Origin: an uncultured Lachnospiraceae bacterium
Lineage (GTDB): Bacteria; Bacillota; Clostridia; Lachnospirales; Lachnospiraceae
Reading direction: 5' to 3'
DNA length: 7,598 nt
NCBI GenBank assembly: GCA_947625995.1
Contig: CANQQN010000089.1
Location: 1 to 7,598, forward strand
Shown here: positions 1 through 6,161 of the stretch, piece after piece
How positions within the stretch are numbered: the stretch's first letter is position 1
Layout: each line of letters starts with the position of its first letter
The notes under the pieces: model-generated
Databases searched by the model: none
What the model saw: only the letters and a program-made list of their open reading frames with translations
Told to the model about the DNA's origin: nothing
Made by a program: the position numbers and the translations under genes

Positions 1-2
1 GA

Positions 3-140
3 AATCTGCTGTTTCTTGTATATGATGATGAAATGGGAACTACAGGCCACTGGTACAATCTCACCGATGAGGAAGTACAGCGGCTGCAGCAGTGCGTGTC
101 GTTCCGCGTCAGCTTTCACAGGAACGGATATAATTATTGA
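3..140 (+). CDS. C-terminal end of an upstream permease paralogue (5' truncated by window)
   Basis: The first 45 codons visible belong to a gene that starts before the window and stops with TGA at 138-140. It is recognised by homology to the end of the 705-residue protein at 2129-4246. Both have a hydrophobic/aromatic strand (NLLFLVYDDE here, NVLYVRYSYE there) followed by the same WYNLTDEE motif. At DNA level 51-74 and 4160-4183 differ at only 2 of 24 positions. After the motif the tails diverge; this one ends HRNGYNY. The gene is therefore probably another member of the tandem ABC-transporter permease family and the first cistron of the visible operon. The gap to the next gene is 98 bases with no obvious promoter or terminator. 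Only the C-terminal module is seen, so membrane topology and start cannot be judged. Confidence 0.75.
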   Translation, partial: NLLFLVYDDEMGTTGHWYNLTDEEVQRLQQCVSFRVSFHRNGYNY

Positions 141-238
141 GAACGCGGACCGGAAACAACCCCGAAAGGGGAAATCTCTTTGCGCCTATGCCGCGTAAAT
201 GCCCGGAAGTGGAATGAAAAGGAAAGGGGCAACCGGAA

Positions 239-2104
239 ATGAAAAAGAAAAGACAGATTTTCAGCGGCAGGCTGTTTGCGGAAGGAATGCGGCAGGTGAA
301 ATGGATCGGCGTGATCGGTACGGCGCTTCTGGTGCTTCTGGCATTTCTGCGCTCCCATGCTGTTTCGGGAACCTCTTTTTCTACCTATACCGTGGAGTAT
401 GACGGAGAAATCAGCGAATATCTGAAGATGATGTTTTCGGCGTCTTTGGTGATAAACTGCACGTATTTGGCGACGATGGTCCACCTGATCTTTGTGCCGG
501 TGATGATGTTTGCCCTGTTGGGATTTTTGCACAGGAGGAAGGCCGGTGATTTTTACGGATCTGCGCCTGCAGGCAGGCGCTGCCTGTATCTGTCTTATCT
601 GGCGGCAGTATTCGTCTGGACCATGGCTGCCCTGCTGGTTGTCTTTGCGGCGGTTTATGGCTTTGGCGCCGTTTTTTTCCGACAGTCATCAAAGGAAGCG
701 GATGCAGTATGCGGCCTGATCCAGAGCAGCCTGCCGGATTTTTTGCGCTGCCTGTGGAAGGCCTGCGCCGGCGTTGTGCTTGCCGTGGGGGCAATGGCTG
801 TCGCCATATCTGTGACAGGATCGACGTTTTCCAGCACGATCGCCTTTTTCATGATCCTTTTCGCGCCCAGACTGCTGGTCGATCTCGCGGTAAGAGGCTG
901 TCACGCCCTTTTGCCAATTGCGCCGGTCAGTCCTTCTCTGGAAAGGATCTTAAACCCTGCCTGTCAGGTTTGCTACAATGAAGTGTTTTCCATGAAAACG
1001 GACAGTTTGATGGGGCCTGTGAGTGTTCTGGGACAGTTTTTTTCAAATTATGATATCGATGCCTATCTGTTTCGGAACTTTGATGCGTATAGTTCTTGCG
1101 CGGAGTGGGTTCCTGTCCTGTATACCGCGGTTCTTGGCCTTCTGTACTTGATTTTGGGCGGCGTTTTGTTTGAAAGACACCGATTTGAACAGGCAGGTCA
1201 GGTCGGCGTCAATGGCGGCGTTCTGACCGCATTTCGTATTCTGATGTCTCTGTTGTTTACGCTGCCGGCTACTTTTGGACTCTGTGTGTACTTTCTTCAG
1301 GAAGAACCCGCAGAAATCAGTGCTTTGGGCATCGCCGTACTGTACGCCGCGGGGATCGGCGTATATTTTCTGTGGGAACTTGTGCCCTTGTGCAAAGGGC
1401 GGAAAGCGTTTCAAAAAGCAGGGTGGTTTCTGGCAGTGCTCTTAGCAAACGGCGCGTTTCTGGCGGCTGTCGCGGTCAATGCAAAAAAGCTGTTTACAAC
1501 ATTACCTGCGGCTAATGACATAGAAGCCGTTTCTATCGATTTTGGACAGGCGGATCCCGGCGCTTTTCTCACGGGGGAATTTCCGGAAGGAATAGAAAAA
1601 CTGCGGAAAGTAAAACTGACAGGGGAAGGGATCAGGCAGCCGGTGGCAGACGCGCTGGATGAGCAGGTAAAACAGTGCCGGGAAAGTATCAGGGGTTATA
1701 TTTTCAGAAATTATTCCAATGAAAAGCTTGTCTTTACAATTTACTATCGGAAGGATAACAGGATAAAAAAGATATCCCGGACGCTGAGTATGGATTATAA
1801 AGTGGCGGCGGACATAATCGAAAGCATAGAGGAAGAGCTAAGGGGGAAATATCCCACCGCCTGCCTGCTTCCGATTACGCCCTATATGCCTAGGACAGTA
1901 GAAGTGCTTGCAAAAACGGGAAAAAAGCGGACGGATTACGATCTGGGCGCTTTTATCCGGCAGGTGGAAAACAGGACAGAGAAGGACAGCCTGCGGCTTG
2001 ACGCCATTCTCTACAGGAAGGGACAAAACGGCCGGCTGCTTTATGGAAGCGCCATCTGGAATAACGAGACGACGAAGAAGCAGAACTGGGGCAGGAATAC
2101 TTAG
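239..2104 (+). CDS. ABC-2/YtrC-D-like permease, tandem paralogue 1, probably C-terminally truncated
   Basis: This is a 621-residue polytopic membrane protein. The ATG at 239 follows a purine-rich ribosome site (AAGGAAAGGGG, 219-229). Residues 11-16 are RLFAEG. Hydrophobic segments lie at about 22-37, 74-97, 115-143, 175-195, 199-218, 292-311, 331-352, 361-380 and 394-413. The loop motif DFYGSAPAGRR is at 104-114. The motifs GAMAVA, the ILFAPR...VDLA stretch and LYLILGGVLF (302-311) align with the next gene. Residues from about 415 on are hydrophilic. The DFY...P..R motif and layout are, from memory, typical of Firmicutes ABC permeases of the YtrC/YtrD type with a C-terminal DUF6449-like region; the DUF name is a guess. 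Compared with the neighbour it lacks about 66 residues between 538 and 545 and the last 75-80 residues, ending NWGRNT instead of the WYNLTDEE module. A one-base shift near 2065 restores an acidic reading (DDEEAELGQEYLEIK), so a frameshift or deletion is likely. Substrate unknown; it presumably works with an ATPase encoded upstream. Confidence 0.72.
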   Translation: MKKKRQIFSGRLFAEGMRQVKWIGVIGTALLVLLAFLRSHAVSGTSFSTYTVEYDGEISEYLKMMFSASLVINCTYLATMVHLIFVPVMMFALLGFLHRRKAGDFYGSAPAGRRCLYLSYLAAVFVWTMAALLVVFAAVYGFGAVFFRQSSKEADAVCGLIQSSLPDFLRCLWKACAGVVLAVGAMAVAISVTGSTFSSTIAFFMILFAPRLLVDLAVRGCHALLPIAPVSPSLERILNPACQVCYNEVFSMKTDSLMGPVSVLGQFFSNYDIDAYLFRNFDAYSSCAEWVPVLYTAVLGLLYLILGGVLFERHRFEQAGQVGVNGGVLTAFRILMSLLFTLPATFGLCVYFLQEEPAEISALGIAVLYAAGIGVYFLWELVPLCKGRKAFQKAGWFLAVLLANGAFLAAVAVNAKKLFTTLPAANDIEAVSIDFGQADPGAFLTGEFPEGIEKLRKVKLTGEGIRQPVADALDEQVKQCRESIRGYIFRNYSNEKLVFTIYYRKDNRIKKISRTLSMDYKVAADIIESIEEELRGKYPTACLLPITPYMPRTVEVLAKTGKKRTDYDLGAFIRQVENRTEKDSLRLDAILYRKGQNGRLLYGSAIWNNETTKKQNWGRNT

Positions 2105-2128
2105 AGATCAAAGGGAACGGGGATTGCT

Positions 2129-4246
2129 ATGAAACAGAAAGGAAAAATATGGAGCCTCCGGCTGTTTGCCGAGGGCTTCACAAGACTGAAGATCACCGGG
2201 TTTGTGGGGTTGGTGCTGATCCTGATCAGCCAGTTTCTGAGTCTGGACGGGGCAAAGCTTGTTGTACTGATCTTGGTTCCCGTGATGATGGAGCAACTGT
2301 TTGGTTTTGTCAACAGACGGGCGGACAGTGATTTTTATCACGCGGTGCCAACACGCAGGATCGCGGTCTTTTTGTCCTACGGGACCGCGGTGCTTTTATG
2401 GATCGTGATCTTCTCCGCCCTGTCTCAGATAAAATTCATTCTGGAGGACGCCCGAAGCTGGGATGGGATCAGTTACGCAGAGCGGCTGCTGGCACACTAT
2501 TTGCAGGTTATGGGGGAAACCTGCGCTCTGGGAATCCTTCTGATGGGAGCCATGGCTGTGGCAATGTCCCTCACCGGAACGGTGTTCACCAATATTGTGA
2601 CCGCCATGCTGATCCTGTTCGGACCCCGGATGATCGTGGATCTGGCGATCCAAAATTATTATGCCATGGTTCCGCTGGTACGGGTGAGCAATTGGGTAGG
2701 AAAGTTCTTTCGCCCTTCCAGTCAGCTGGCTTACCGCTTGTTTTCCAGTCTGACCAACGGATATGCTTTGTTGAGGATCGGTTATTCCACCTCTGATTTC
2801 GGCATGAGCGTCATTACCAATATATCCAGAAGCGTTTCGTCGGAATACGGGGGACTTCCGGCATGGTTTTCCGCCCTGTATTCCACGGCGCTTGGAGCTC
2901 TGTATCTGATTCTTGGCGGCGTGCTGTTTGTGAAAAGAAAAAGCGAAGCCGCGGAGAAAACCGGCGTCGGAAAGCTTGCGCGGATGATGATCGCCATGGG
3001 GCTGATGCTGGTGTTCACGCTTTCCGGTACGTTTTTGCTGTCGCGCAGACTGATCCATCAAAGCGGAGAAGGGATCAACCTGATCTCGATTCTGGTGCTG
3101 TGGGTCCTTGGTATTGGAAGCTGTCTGTTTTACCAAAAGGGTTCCGGCGGGAAAAGGCATGTAAAGCGGATGATGGTGTGGATCCTGCCTGCGGCGGTGC
3201 TCATCAACGCCGTGGTTTGCCTGCTCTTTGTGAAAGGGACGCAGGCCGCTCTGGCAGATGTTCCGGAGGCAGCGCAGATCGAAGCAGTGACGGTGAATCT
3301 GGCAGAAGGCAGGTTTTTTCAGGACACAGAGCGAGAACTTTTGTATCTGATCGGCCGGAAATCATTCTCTTCTGATGAGATCAGGCAGATCGTTTCGGAC
3401 AGTCTGAAGAAGGAGATCGACATATTTCGGGAAGGCGAGCAGGCGTTTTCCGATTACAGGAGCGAGACCTATCTGGATGATTTTATCGCCATTACCTGTA
3501 AGCAGGATGGTAAGCCGCGGCAGATGGAGCGAAGGCTGATGCTGACGTCTGAGCAGCAGAATGCTTTTGAAAAGGCAATGGCAGAGGAGCTTGGAAATGT
3601 TTATATGGATGTGGATCTGAGGCCGCATCTCTGGATGAGCAATCTTACCTGCAGCATGTGCGGCCGCGGCCTTGACCAGCCCCAGCTGGAGAAGGTCTAT
3701 GACTGCCTGCGGGAGGAGATCAAAGAGAAAAAGCTTCCTTTCTCCATCTATCTGGGGAAAAACTACAACAGGGAAAATGTATTTGATTTTATGGAAGATT
3801 CTCTGAGCGATACCCCGCTGCCTATCTCCGTTTCTACGCCAAAAACCGTGGAACTGATGGCGAAGACCGGCAACGAGGCCGCCAAAGACGGTCTGAGCCT
3901 GACGGATTTTGTGGAGCATATGGGGGAGGAATCCCACAAGGAGACGGCGAAGCTGTTCTTTATCCTGTATGATAAGAAAAGCGAAAACGGACTGCTGTAT
4001 GGCAGATATGAGTTTATGTCCGATGAGGACCGGCAGCGGATCGCGCGTCTGGGAGACATGCTGCAGGCCCACAAGGAGCAGGAGATCACCATGGAGAAAA
4101 ATGTGCTGTATGTCCGGTACAGCTATGAAAACGTGGGGTTGATGGAGGAGAACGGACGCTGGTACAATCTGACCGATGAGGAGACGGCCCGGTTGAAGGA
4201 ACTGCTGGACAGCCATCCCTATATCCGCAGCGAAATGGTGGAATGA
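2129..4246 (+). CDS. ABC-2/YtrC-D-like permease, tandem paralogue 2, full length
   Basis: This 705-residue membrane protein starts 24 bases after the previous stop. Its ATG is preceded by AAAGGGAACGGGGA (2109-2121), so it is co-transcribed with the previous gene. It has RLFAEG at 11-16 and membrane segments at about 22-38, 43-62, 77-98, 129-150, 151-172, 249-268, 284-304, 316-335 and 347-368. The loop motif DSDFYHAVPTRR is at 66-77, GAMAVAMSLTG at 140-150, ILFGPR...VDLA near 162-173 and LYLILGGVLF at 258-267. Residues 370-705 form a large soluble region. It includes a segment (about 495-562) absent from paralogue 1 with a C-S-M-C pair (Cys508, Cys511), a TPKTVELMAKTG stretch shared with paralogue 1, and the C-terminal WYNLTDEE module shared with the gene at the left edge. 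Likely role: membrane subunit of a YtrBCD-like ABC exporter, possibly for peptide or antibiotic efflux or sensing. Family assignment is by motif and topology; substrate is unknown. No ATPase is encoded in the window. Confidence 0.75.
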   Translation: MKQKGKIWSLRLFAEGFTRLKITGFVGLVLILISQFLSLDGAKLVVLILVPVMMEQLFGFVNRRADSDFYHAVPTRRIAVFLSYGTAVLLWIVIFSALSQIKFILEDARSWDGISYAERLLAHYLQVMGETCALGILLMGAMAVAMSLTGTVFTNIVTAMLILFGPRMIVDLAIQNYYAMVPLVRVSNWVGKFFRPSSQLAYRLFSSLTNGYALLRIGYSTSDFGMSVITNISRSVSSEYGGLPAWFSALYSTALGALYLILGGVLFVKRKSEAAEKTGVGKLARMMIAMGLMLVFTLSGTFLLSRRLIHQSGEGINLISILVLWVLGIGSCLFYQKGSGGKRHVKRMMVWILPAAVLINAVVCLLFVKGTQAALADVPEAAQIEAVTVNLAEGRFFQDTERELLYLIGRKSFSSDEIRQIVSDSLKKEIDIFREGEQAFSDYRSETYLDDFIAITCKQDGKPRQMERRLMLTSEQQNAFEKAMAEELGNVYMDVDLRPHLWMSNLTCSMCGRGLDQPQLEKVYDCLREEIKEKKLPFSIYLGKNYNRENVFDFMEDSLSDTPLPISVSTPKTVELMAKTGNEAAKDGLSLTDFVEHMGEESHKETAKLFFILYDKKSENGLLYGRYEFMSDEDRQRIARLGDMLQAHKEQEITMEKNVLYVRYSYENVGLMEENGRWYNLTDEETARLKELLDSHPYIRSEMVE

Positions 4247-4331
4247 TCATGGACGATCAAGCAGACCGTAGTGCAAATACATGCGCCAGCCTTTTTTGTT
4301 AGTGTTGAAAGAAGTTGCGAAAGCAAAATAA

Positions 4332-4433
4332 ATGAACAATATCAAGAAGGGGGCGATTCCGTTGCAGTTATTTGTAATAAGTAAGTATTATTTATTTAAG
4401 GCAAACAAATCTGTAGATATTACAAAGAGGTGA
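4332..4433 (+). CDS. Possible 33-residue cationic small ORF upstream of the secreted protein gene
   Basis: This ORF runs from ATG 4332 to TGA 4431-4433. It begins MNNIKKGAIPLQLF, has a hydrophobic/aromatic middle (LFVISKYYLF) and a basic end (ITKR). By my count it has seven Lys/Arg against one Asp. The ATG has only a weak ribosome site. However, a good one (AGAAGGGGG, 4344-4352) lies 9 bases before an in-frame TTG at 4362, which would give a 23-residue product. The stop is 4 bases before the ATG of the 88-residue gene, whose own ribosome site lies inside the last codons, an arrangement that allows translational coupling. No homologue is recognised. It may be a leader peptide, a small membrane peptide or chance. 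Confidence 0.3.
   Translation: MNNIKKGAIPLQLFVISKYYLFKANKSVDITKR
4362..4391 (+). promoter_or_regulatory. Weak candidate sigma-A promoter for the 88-residue secreted protein gene
   Basis: TTGCAG (4362-4367) and TATTAT (4386-4391) are separated by 18 bases in an AT-rich stretch. The -10 matches TATAAT at 5 of 6 positions, while the -35 is poor. It would start transcription about 40 bases before the ATG at 4438. If it is the real promoter, the 33-residue ORF that overlaps it is not translated from this transcript, so the two calls compete. Confidence 0.3.
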
Positions 4434-4437
4434 CATT

Positions 4438-4704
4438 ATGAAGTTTAAAATGAAATTAACATGCATGATTACCATTATGGCAGTGCTGATTTCTTCAATG
4501 TCTGTTTTTGCAGAGTCTTTTGGAGCAGAGGAAGCAGGTGTTGAAGAGAAATCCGGAATTCAAATACAAGTGATTGCCGAAGGACCACTGAGTGAAGAGG
4601 AAATTGAACGACATAATCAAGAAGAGCAGGTAAACATAGGAGTAAGTGAGAATCCTCCGTGTGATTTTGACGGATATATGACAACGCCATCAGAGTATGA
4701 ATGA
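4438..4704 (+). CDS. Small secreted acidic protein, family not recognised
   Basis: This encodes 88 residues with a clear ribosome site (AGAGGTG, 4426-4432) at good spacing. Residues 1-25 are a classical Sec signal peptide. It has a basic start (MKFKMK), a hydrophobic core (about 10-23) and the cleavage box VFA before Glu26. There is no lipobox. The predicted mature part is about 63 residues. It is strikingly acidic (about 15 Glu and 2 Asp against one Lys and one Arg) and has a glutamate run near 53-57, one cysteine (Cys75) and the end TTPSEYE. I see no domain, repeat or processing motif that identifies it. It could be a pheromone precursor, a wall-associated peptide, or the N-terminal stub of a longer secreted protein. 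It lies in an AT-rich island (16 G/C in the 60 bases 4381-4440, against 35 of 60 in 4141-4200), which suggests separate ancestry from the permease genes. A 15-codon ORF overlaps its stop (4697-4744) and is probably meaningless. No strong terminator follows. Confidence 0.72.
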   Translation: MKFKMKLTCMITIMAVLISSMSVFAESFGAEEAGVEEKSGIQIQVIAEGPLSEEEIERHNQEEQVNIGVSENPPCDFDGYMTTPSEYE

Positions 4705-4831
4705 TTTGTATCGTGAGGGCAGAATGGTGTTTATTGTATGCTGAGTTTGCATGACAGAAGCATATCCGCGTTTGTCAAGGTCTAATATTTTTTATATTTT
4801 TTTTGAAACTGAATATTAAATTTGTGATTTG

Positions 4832-4867
4832 AGAATCCTCCTAATAGTACAACATCAGGAGGATTCT
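4832..4867 (+). promoter_or_regulatory. sigG leader hairpin that sequesters the ribosome binding site
   Basis: The left arm AGAATCCTCCT (4832-4842) and right arm AGGAGGATTCT (4857-4867) are perfectly complementary over 11 bp around a 14-base loop. The right arm contains the whole AGGAGG Shine-Dalgarno sequence (4857-4862), 8 bases before the ATG at 4871. The left arm therefore acts as an anti-Shine-Dalgarno strand. An RBS-occluding hairpin in the sigG leader that reduces translation has been reported for Bacillus subtilis; that the same mechanism works here is inference. It is followed by only four T before the start codon, so it is unlikely to be a terminator. Confidence 0.8.
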
Positions 4868-4870
4868 TTT

Positions 4871-5650
4871 ATGGCACTTTACAAGGTTGAAATATGCGGC
4901 GTGAATACATCCAAGCTTCCTCTTTTGAAAAATGAAGAAAAGGAAGCACTGTTTGAGAAGATCAAGGAAGGAGATATGGAGGCAAGGGAGCAGTATATCA
5001 AGGGCAATCTGCGGCTGGTGTTAAGCGTGATCAAGCGGTTTCCCAACAGCAGTGAAAACGCGGATGACCTGTTTCAGATCGGTTGCATCGGTCTGATTAA
5101 GGCCATCGACAACTTTGACTCCACATTAAATGTAAAATTTTCCACCTATGCGGTTCCCATGATCATCGGGGAGATCCGCAGGTTTTTGCGGGACAACAAT
5201 TCGATCCGGGTCAGCCGTTCTCTGCGTGACACGGCTTACAAGGCAATCTATGCGAAGGAGAATCTGACGAAGAAAAATCTGAAGGAGCCTACCGTGCAGG
5301 AGATCGCCGATGAGATCGGTATCTCCAAGGAGGATATCGTCTTTGCGCTGGACGCCATTCAAAGTCCGGTGAGTCTTTATGATCCGGTGTATTCCGAGGG
5401 TGGGGATACGTTGTATGTGATGGATCAGATCAGTGACAAGAAAAATAAAGAAGAAAACTGGGTGGAGCACATGTCTCTGGGGGAAGCTATGAAGCGGCTG
5501 AACGAGCGGGAGAATTATATTATCAGGCTCCGCTTTTTTGAGGGCAAGACCCAGATGGAGGTGGCGGAGGAGATTGGCATCAGTCAGGCGCAGGTGAGCA
5601 GGCTGGAAAAGGGGGCGCTGCGGACCATGAAGGCGTATTTGACGGCGTAG
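4871..5650 (+). CDS. sigG: RNA polymerase sporulation sigma factor SigG
   Basis: This is a 259-residue sigma-70 family factor; Bacillus SigG has 260 residues. It directs late forespore gene expression after engulfment. The N-terminal signature KVEICGVNTSKLP (5-17) is diagnostic for SigG. Region 2 follows (about 44-110, with DDLFQIGCIGLIKAIDNFD and FSTYAVPMIIGEIRR), then region 3 (about 112-185, including IRVSRSLRD and FALDAIQSPVSLYDP) and region 4 with the helix-turn-helix TQMEVAEEIGISQAQVSRLE (227-246). The ATG at 4871 is chosen because it has AGGAGG at 8-base spacing and gives the family length. An in-frame TTG at 4829 would add 14 residues encoded by the leader hairpin and has no ribosome site. 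Position 44 is Lys where Bacillus has Asn45, a residue linked to CsfB/Gin binding. Regulation: an RBS-masking hairpin directly upstream; I could not find a convincing sigma-F or sigma-G promoter in 4705-4831. The usual clostridial neighbours spoIIGA and sigE are not here. Confidence 0.97.
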   Translation: MALYKVEICGVNTSKLPLLKNEEKEALFEKIKEGDMEAREQYIKGNLRLVLSVIKRFPNSSENADDLFQIGCIGLIKAIDNFDSTLNVKFSTYAVPMIIGEIRRFLRDNNSIRVSRSLRDTAYKAIYAKENLTKKNLKEPTVQEIADEIGISKEDIVFALDAIQSPVSLYDPVYSEGGDTLYVMDQISDKKNKEENWVEHMSLGEAMKRLNERENYIIRLRFFEGKTQMEVAEEIGISQAQVSRLEKGALRTMKAYLTA

Positions 5651-5670
5651 ATGAGCAGAAGATGGATTTA

Positions 5671-5775
5671 AGGCATGGGGCGGCAGAAGGCGTTGGTTGA
5701 GGTATGAGATTGGCACAAGGTGAGGCATGGGCGGCGCTGATTGAAAAACGAGGTGAGGTATGGATTGGCGCTGAT
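5671..5775 (+). repeat. Degenerate direct repeats of a GAGGYATGG...GGC unit after sigG
   Basis: Four related segments follow each other with spacings of about 25-35 bases: AGGCATGGGGCGGC (5671-5684), GAGGTATGAGATTGGC (5699-5714), GAGGCATGGGCGGCGCTGAT (5722-5741) and GAGGTATGGATTGGCGCTGAT (5755-5775, here as separate words GAGGTATG, GATTGGC and GCTGAT). The nonamer GGCGCTGAT is exact at 5733 and 5767, 34 bases apart. No function is known; it looks like slipped duplication in non-coding DNA. Confidence 0.4.
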
Positions 5776-6072
5776 CTGCTTTGCCGCAAACAGTCTGATT
5801 TTCTTGTTTTGCTGCGCCGCCTATCAGCAGGCAAAAATCAAAACTCGCCCAGAAGGGCTCAGACAGTTGATTTTTGCCTGACGCTATGCTCGCAAAACTG
5901 GAGAAGATCAGCCAAAGGTTTGCGTGAAAAGCAGAAGCAGCGCCGTCTTCATGTACACCTATACAAAAATGTATTTCCGCTGTTTATAATCATTTATGCT
6001 GTGGTTACTGCCGCAGTATTCATCACAATACGAGCCGACGCGAGAAAAATAAATAAAAAGCTTGGGAAATAA
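5704..6072 (+). CDS. Doubtful ORF, 122 residues, with one C-terminal membrane helix
   Basis: This is open from ATG 5704 to TAA 6070-6072, but there is no Shine-Dalgarno sequence before the ATG. The first third runs through the degenerate repeats and the middle through the 14-bp inverted repeat, so the N-terminal two thirds are probably not protein coding. Only the end looks like protein. A basic segment (REKQKQRR) is followed by a hydrophobic helix (VFPLFIIIYAVVTAAVFITI) and a basic tail (RKINKKLGK). A shorter product may be the real or ancestral one: MLAKLEKISQRF is encoded in another frame from 5886, and a one- or two-base shift near 5922 would join it to this segment. No homologue recognised. 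Confidence 0.22.
   Translation: MRLAQGEAWAALIEKRGEVWIGADLLCRKQSDFLVLLRRLSAGKNQNSPRRAQTVDFCLTLCSQNWRRSAKGLREKQKQRRLHVHLYKNVFPLFIIIYAVVTAAVFITIRADARKINKKLGK
5828..5880. repeat. Perfect 14-bp inverted repeat with nested hairpin
   Basis: CAGGCAAAAATCAA (5828-5841) and TTGATTTTTGCCTG (5867-5880) are exact reverse complements around 25 bases. These contain a second hairpin, GCCC-AGAA-GGGC (5847-5858). Upstream sequences can pair with parts of the same element: GTCTGA (5793-5798) with TCAGAC (5859-5864), and TGCTG (5810-5814) with CAGCA (5825-5829), so mutually exclusive folds are possible. No T-run follows, which argues against a simple terminator. It may be a mobile-element relic, a structured RNA or a bidirectional stop signal. 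Confidence 0.75.
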
Positions 6073-6126
6073 AATTCTCAACCGCCGGTTGAAAACGCTT
6101 GTTTATGCGGTAATTGACGTTTCCCC

Positions 6127-6161
6127 TGTCCGGCGAGGCGAAATTCGCCTAAATGCGGACA
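6127..6161. other. Nested palindromic hairpin between sigG and metY, possible terminator
   Basis: The inner stem AGGCGAA (6136-6142) pairs with TTCGCCT (6144-6150) around one base. The outer stem TGTCCG (6127-6132) pairs with CGGACA (6156-6161). The outer and inner stems are separated by 3 bases on the left and 5 on the right. The 3' side continues TTTATATTACATT, which is T-rich but not a clean run, so terminator function is only possible. It lies about 120 bases before the metY promoter. Confidence 0.4.

Noticed and set aside
160..171. CCCC-GAAA-GGGG hairpin between the first two permease genes
   Set aside because: A four-pair stem with no T-run inside an operon; no function can be argued.
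2396..3160. Minus-strand open frame, 254 codons
   Set aside because: Composition rich in His, Gln and Arg is typical of an antisense shadow of a membrane-protein gene.
3362..4216. Long open frame on the minus strand, 284 codons
   Set aside because: It mirrors the permease gene in a GC-biased codon pattern and has no plausible start or domain.
4271..4297. Terminator-like GTGCA/TGCGC stem followed by CCTTTTTT
   Set aside because: Only five pairs including a G-T, with five bases between stem and T-run; too weak to call, though an operon end is expected here.
4249..4302. 17-codon ORF (MDDQADRSANTCASLFC) two bases after the permease stop
   Set aside because: Too short, no own ribosome site, no homology; likely chance.
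4752..4805. TGACAGA/TTTGTCA stem followed by poly-T as terminator of the secreted protein gene, and promoter search for sigG here
   Set aside because: The stem is weak and the T-tract begins 11 bases later. TGAATA at 4810 resembles a sigma-G -35 but no matching -10 lies 17-18 bases on.
4829..4870. TTG start giving SigG 14 extra residues
   Set aside because: No ribosome site, the extension is encoded by the leader hairpin, and the ATG at 4871 gives the family length.
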